A stretch of 6,610 bases of DNA, taken from Bacillota bacterium. Lineage in GTDB: Bacteria; Bacillota; Desulfotomaculia; Desulfotomaculales; Desulfotomaculaceae. Under the pieces are notes generated by a model. It was not told the origin of the DNA. It worked only from the letters and a program-made list of their open reading frames with translations, and made no database searches. Of the stretch, positions 4,859 through 6,610 are shown piece after piece (the first letter of the stretch is position 1; the number at the start of each line of letters is the position of its first letter). The stretch spans positions 1 through 6,610 of the forward strand of contig JAMCWI010000172.1 in the NCBI GenBank assembly GCA_023481335.1, written 5' to 3'. Both the position numbers and the translations under genes were made by a program.

Positions 4859-6610
4859 GGCGCGAATGGCCTTTAGCTTACGGATCTTCTTTACATCGTT
4901 CCCCATGGCCAATACTGTTTCAACAATACCTTCGGCAGTCAGTCCGTAGTTTTTCCTGAGGATACCTTGTGATCCATGCTCCACGAATTCATCCGGGATG
5001 CCGATGCGCTTGACTTTAACATCGGTCAGTCCGGCGGCCTCAAACAGTTCCAGCACGGCACTGCCAAAGCCGCCCATGAGAACATGCTCTTCGATGGTGA
5101 CTACATTTTTTATCCTGCGGGCGTAGCCCAGCATAAGCTTTTCATCCAGGGGCTTTACAAAGCGGGCGTTGATCACCGCTGCTTCAATGCCCTGGGCGCT
5201 AAGATCTTTGGCGGCTTTCATGGCTTCCTGCACCATATTGCCGACGGCGATCAGCAGGACATCGTTCCCTTCCCGCAGGACTTCACCTTTCCCAATGGGC
5301 AGCCGCTGCAACTCTCCATCCAGGGGCACCCCTTCGCCGTTGCCACGGGGGTATCTTATGGCCACAGGCCCATTATAGCAAACAGCGGTTTTCATCATAT
5401 GCTGAAGTTCATTCTCGTCCTTGGGGGTCATCATAACCAGGTTCGGTATATTGCGCAAATAGGCGATGTCAAAAACCCCATGATGTGTGGGGCCGTCGTC
5501 GCCCACCAGACCACCCCTGTCAAGGGCAAAGGTTACCGGTAAATTTTGCATACATACATCGTGCAGCACCTGGTCGTAGGCACGCTGCAAAAAGGTTGAG
5601 TAGATGGCTGCCACCGGCCGGTAACCTGATATAGCCATGCCTGCGGCCATGGTAATGGCGTGCTGTTCGGCGATGCCCACATCAAAATAGCGGTGGGGAA
5701 ATTCTTTCGAGAAACTGTTTAATCCTGTGCCGCCGGGCATGGCAGCGGTAATACCGATAATCATGTCATTCTCTTGGGCCAGCCTTACCAAGGTTTTACC
5801 GAAAATATCGGTATAGCTTGGCGCCCCGCCGACGGATTTTTTCACGGTTCCGGTGGAAACCTCAAAGGGCCCCACACCATGAAAGCAATCGGGATTTTCT
5901 TCCGCCGGCCGGTATCCTTTGCCCTTTTGTGTCAATACATGGACTAAAACCGGCCCGCTGACGGTTTTGGCCTGCTGGAGCATGGTCGTCATAGCCTTAA
6001 TGTCATGACCGTCCACCGGGCCCAGGTAGGTAAAGCCCAGTTCCTCAAACAACATCCCGGGCACCACCAGGTATTTCAAACTGTCTTTAAACCGATCCAC
6101 CACTTTTAAGAACTTGCTGCCGTGGGGCAGCTTTTGCAGCAATTCGGCAATCTCATCTTTACCCTTTGAATACTTGGGATCCGTTCTTAACCTGCTTAAA
6201 TAACCGGATAAAGCCCCGACGTTGGGGGCAATGGACATTTCATTATCATTTAAGACTACAATGAGATTGGTTTTTAGGTGACCTGCATGATTCATGGCCT
6301 CAAAGGCCATACCGCCCGTTAAGGAGCCATCCCCGATGACGGCCGCCACCGCGTGTGTTTCCCCTTTTAAGTCTCTGGCCAGTGCCATGCCCAGGGCGGC
6401 AGAAATGGACGTGCTGCTGTGCCCGGTGGCAAAGGCATCATGAATACTTTCCTCCGGTTTAGGAAAACCGCTGATGCCGCCATACTGGCGCAGAGTGGCA
6501 AATTGGGATTGGCGTCCGGTTAGCAATTTGTGTACATAACTCTGGTGCCCCACATCCCAGATGATCCTATCCACCGCCGAGTTAAAAAGGGGAAACACAC
6601 GCGGTGGCGG
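4850..6610 (-). CDS. dxs: 1-deoxy-D-xylulose-5-phosphate synthase, lacking its N-terminus (5' end outside window)
   Basis: Dxs joins pyruvate and glyceraldehyde 3-phosphate, with loss of CO2, to form 1-deoxy-D-xylulose 5-phosphate. This is the thiamine-diphosphate-dependent first step of the MEP isoprenoid pathway, and it also feeds thiamine and pyridoxal synthesis. Clear family landmarks appear in order: DRIIWDVGHQSYVHKLLTGR near 6571, GFPK, ATGHSSTSISAALGMA, the thiamine diphosphate/Mg motif GDGSLTGG (from 6334) ending at LNDNEMSI, the transketolase-like pyrimidine domain with the catalytic Glu in VGIAEQHAITMAAG (from 5674), DRGGLVGDDGPTHHG, and a C-terminal transketolase domain ending in HGSQGILRKNYGLTAEGI. 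About 70 N-terminal residues are missing. The codons upstream of about 6590 do not look like Dxs (PPPRVFPL) because the window's last bases are an inverted copy of internal dxs sequence; the GTG at 6598 is therefore not a real start. The C-terminal tail (KLKAIRARG) runs into repeat DNA. Confidence 0.96.
   Translation of the reverse strand, partial: PPPRVFPLFNSAVDRIIWDVGHQSYVHKLLTGRQSQFATLRQYGGISGFPKPEESIHDAFATGHSSTSISAALGMALARDLKGETHAVAAVIGDGSLTGGMAFEAMNHAGHLKTNLIVVLNDNEMSIAPNVGALSGYLSRLRTDPKYSKGKDEIAELLQKLPHGSKFLKVVDRFKDSLKYLVVPGMLFEELGFTYLGPVDGHDIKAMTTMLQQAKTVSGPVLVHVLTQKGKGYRPAEENPDCFHGVGPFEVSTGTVKKSVGGAPSYTDIFGKTLVRLAQENDMIIGITAAMPGGTGLNSFSKEFPHRYFDVGIAEQHAITMAAGMAISGYRPVAAIYSTFLQRAYDQVLHDVCMQNLPVTFALDRGGLVGDDGPTHHGVFDIAYLRNIPNLVMMTPKDENELQHMMKTAVCYNGPVAIRYPRGNGEGVPLDGELQRLPIGKGEVLREGNDVLLIAVGNMVQEAMKAAKDLSAQGIEAAVINARFVKPLDEKLMLGYARRIKNVVTIEEHVLMGGFGSAVLELFEAAGLTDVKVKRIGIPDEFVEHGSQGILRKNYGLTAEGIVETVLAMGNDVKKIRKLKAIRARG
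6343..6368 (+). repeat. Internal dxs segment duplicated in inverted form at the window end
   Basis: These 26 bases (CCGCCACCGCGTGTGTTTCC then CCTTTT) encode, on the minus strand, part of the genuine Dxs sequence KGETHAVAAV just before the GDGS motif. They are the source of the inverted copy at 6585-6610. Confidence 0.85.
6585..6610 (-). repeat. Inverted copy of 6343-6368; probable chimeric fold-back contig end
   Basis: The reverse complement of these last 26 bases equals 6343-6368 exactly. Here the dxs frame gives PPPRVFPLFNSAVD, where the family has a sequence like ALHRVFNSPVD, so genuine Dxs resumes only at about FNS. The copy fits an assembly or amplification chimera joined through the short shared stretch CCCCTTTT. 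Confidence 0.8.

Noticed and set aside
4976..5542. 188-codon plus-strand frame opposite dxs
   Set aside because: It is the antisense of a conserved Dxs region; its length follows from codon bias in the real gene, and it resembles no family I know.
6596..6598. GTG at 6598 as the start of dxs
   Set aside because: Genuine Dxs proteins have about 70 more residues before DRIIWDVGHQ, and this GTG lies in the inverted copy at the window end.

Overview
This window looks like a piece of a Firmicutes (Bacillota) chromosome, most likely a spore-forming, Desulfotomaculum/Pelotomaculum-like member of the Peptococcales. The main reason is gene order. All seven genes lie on the minus strand and read dxs, tlyA, a membrane protein, nadK, mnmM (ytqB family), argR and recN. 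Bacillus subtilis has the same core order (dxs-yqxC-ahrC-recN, followed by spoIVB-spo0A). The extra nadK/mnmM genes between tlyA and argR are, from memory, typical of clostridial relatives. The genus is an inference, because no rRNA or other species marker is present.

Layout in transcription order, from high to low coordinates. (1) dxs, 5'-truncated, 6610-4850. (2) A 197-bp gap (4653-4849 region) with repeats. (3) tlyA, 4650-3844. (4) A 171-bp gap packed with repeats and long inverted repeats. (5) A membrane-anchored PD-(D/E)XK-like protein, 3672-3145. (6) nadK, 3148-2282. (7) mnmM, 2289-1711. (8) argR, 1714-1256. (9) recN, 1250 to the left edge, 3'-truncated. The last five genes are tightly coupled: three junctions overlap by 4-8 bp and the argR-recN gap is 5 bp, so they very probably form one translationally coupled transcript. 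Start codons are unusual: of the six visible starts, three are TTG, two are GTG and one is ATG. Most have a good Shine-Dalgarno sequence.

Functionally this is a housekeeping cluster. It covers the first step of isoprenoid synthesis (Dxs), rRNA ribose methylation (TlyA), NADP supply (NadK), tRNA wobble-uridine methylation (MnmM), arginine regulation (ArgR) and double-strand-break repair (RecN). The small protein with two membrane segments is the one gene of unknown role.

The most notable non-genic signals are the following. Two families of short repeats occupy both gaps flanking tlyA: degenerate heptamers of the form RGCCNNN, and a dispersed module with the core CTTTGGGG in direct and inverted copies. 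These repeats run into the 3' ends of dxs and tlyA. The last 26 bases of the window are an exact inverted copy of an internal dxs segment, which points to a fold-back (chimeric) contig end. A run of seven G near the left edge appears to break the recN reading frame. I do not see a convincing new defence or mobile system here.
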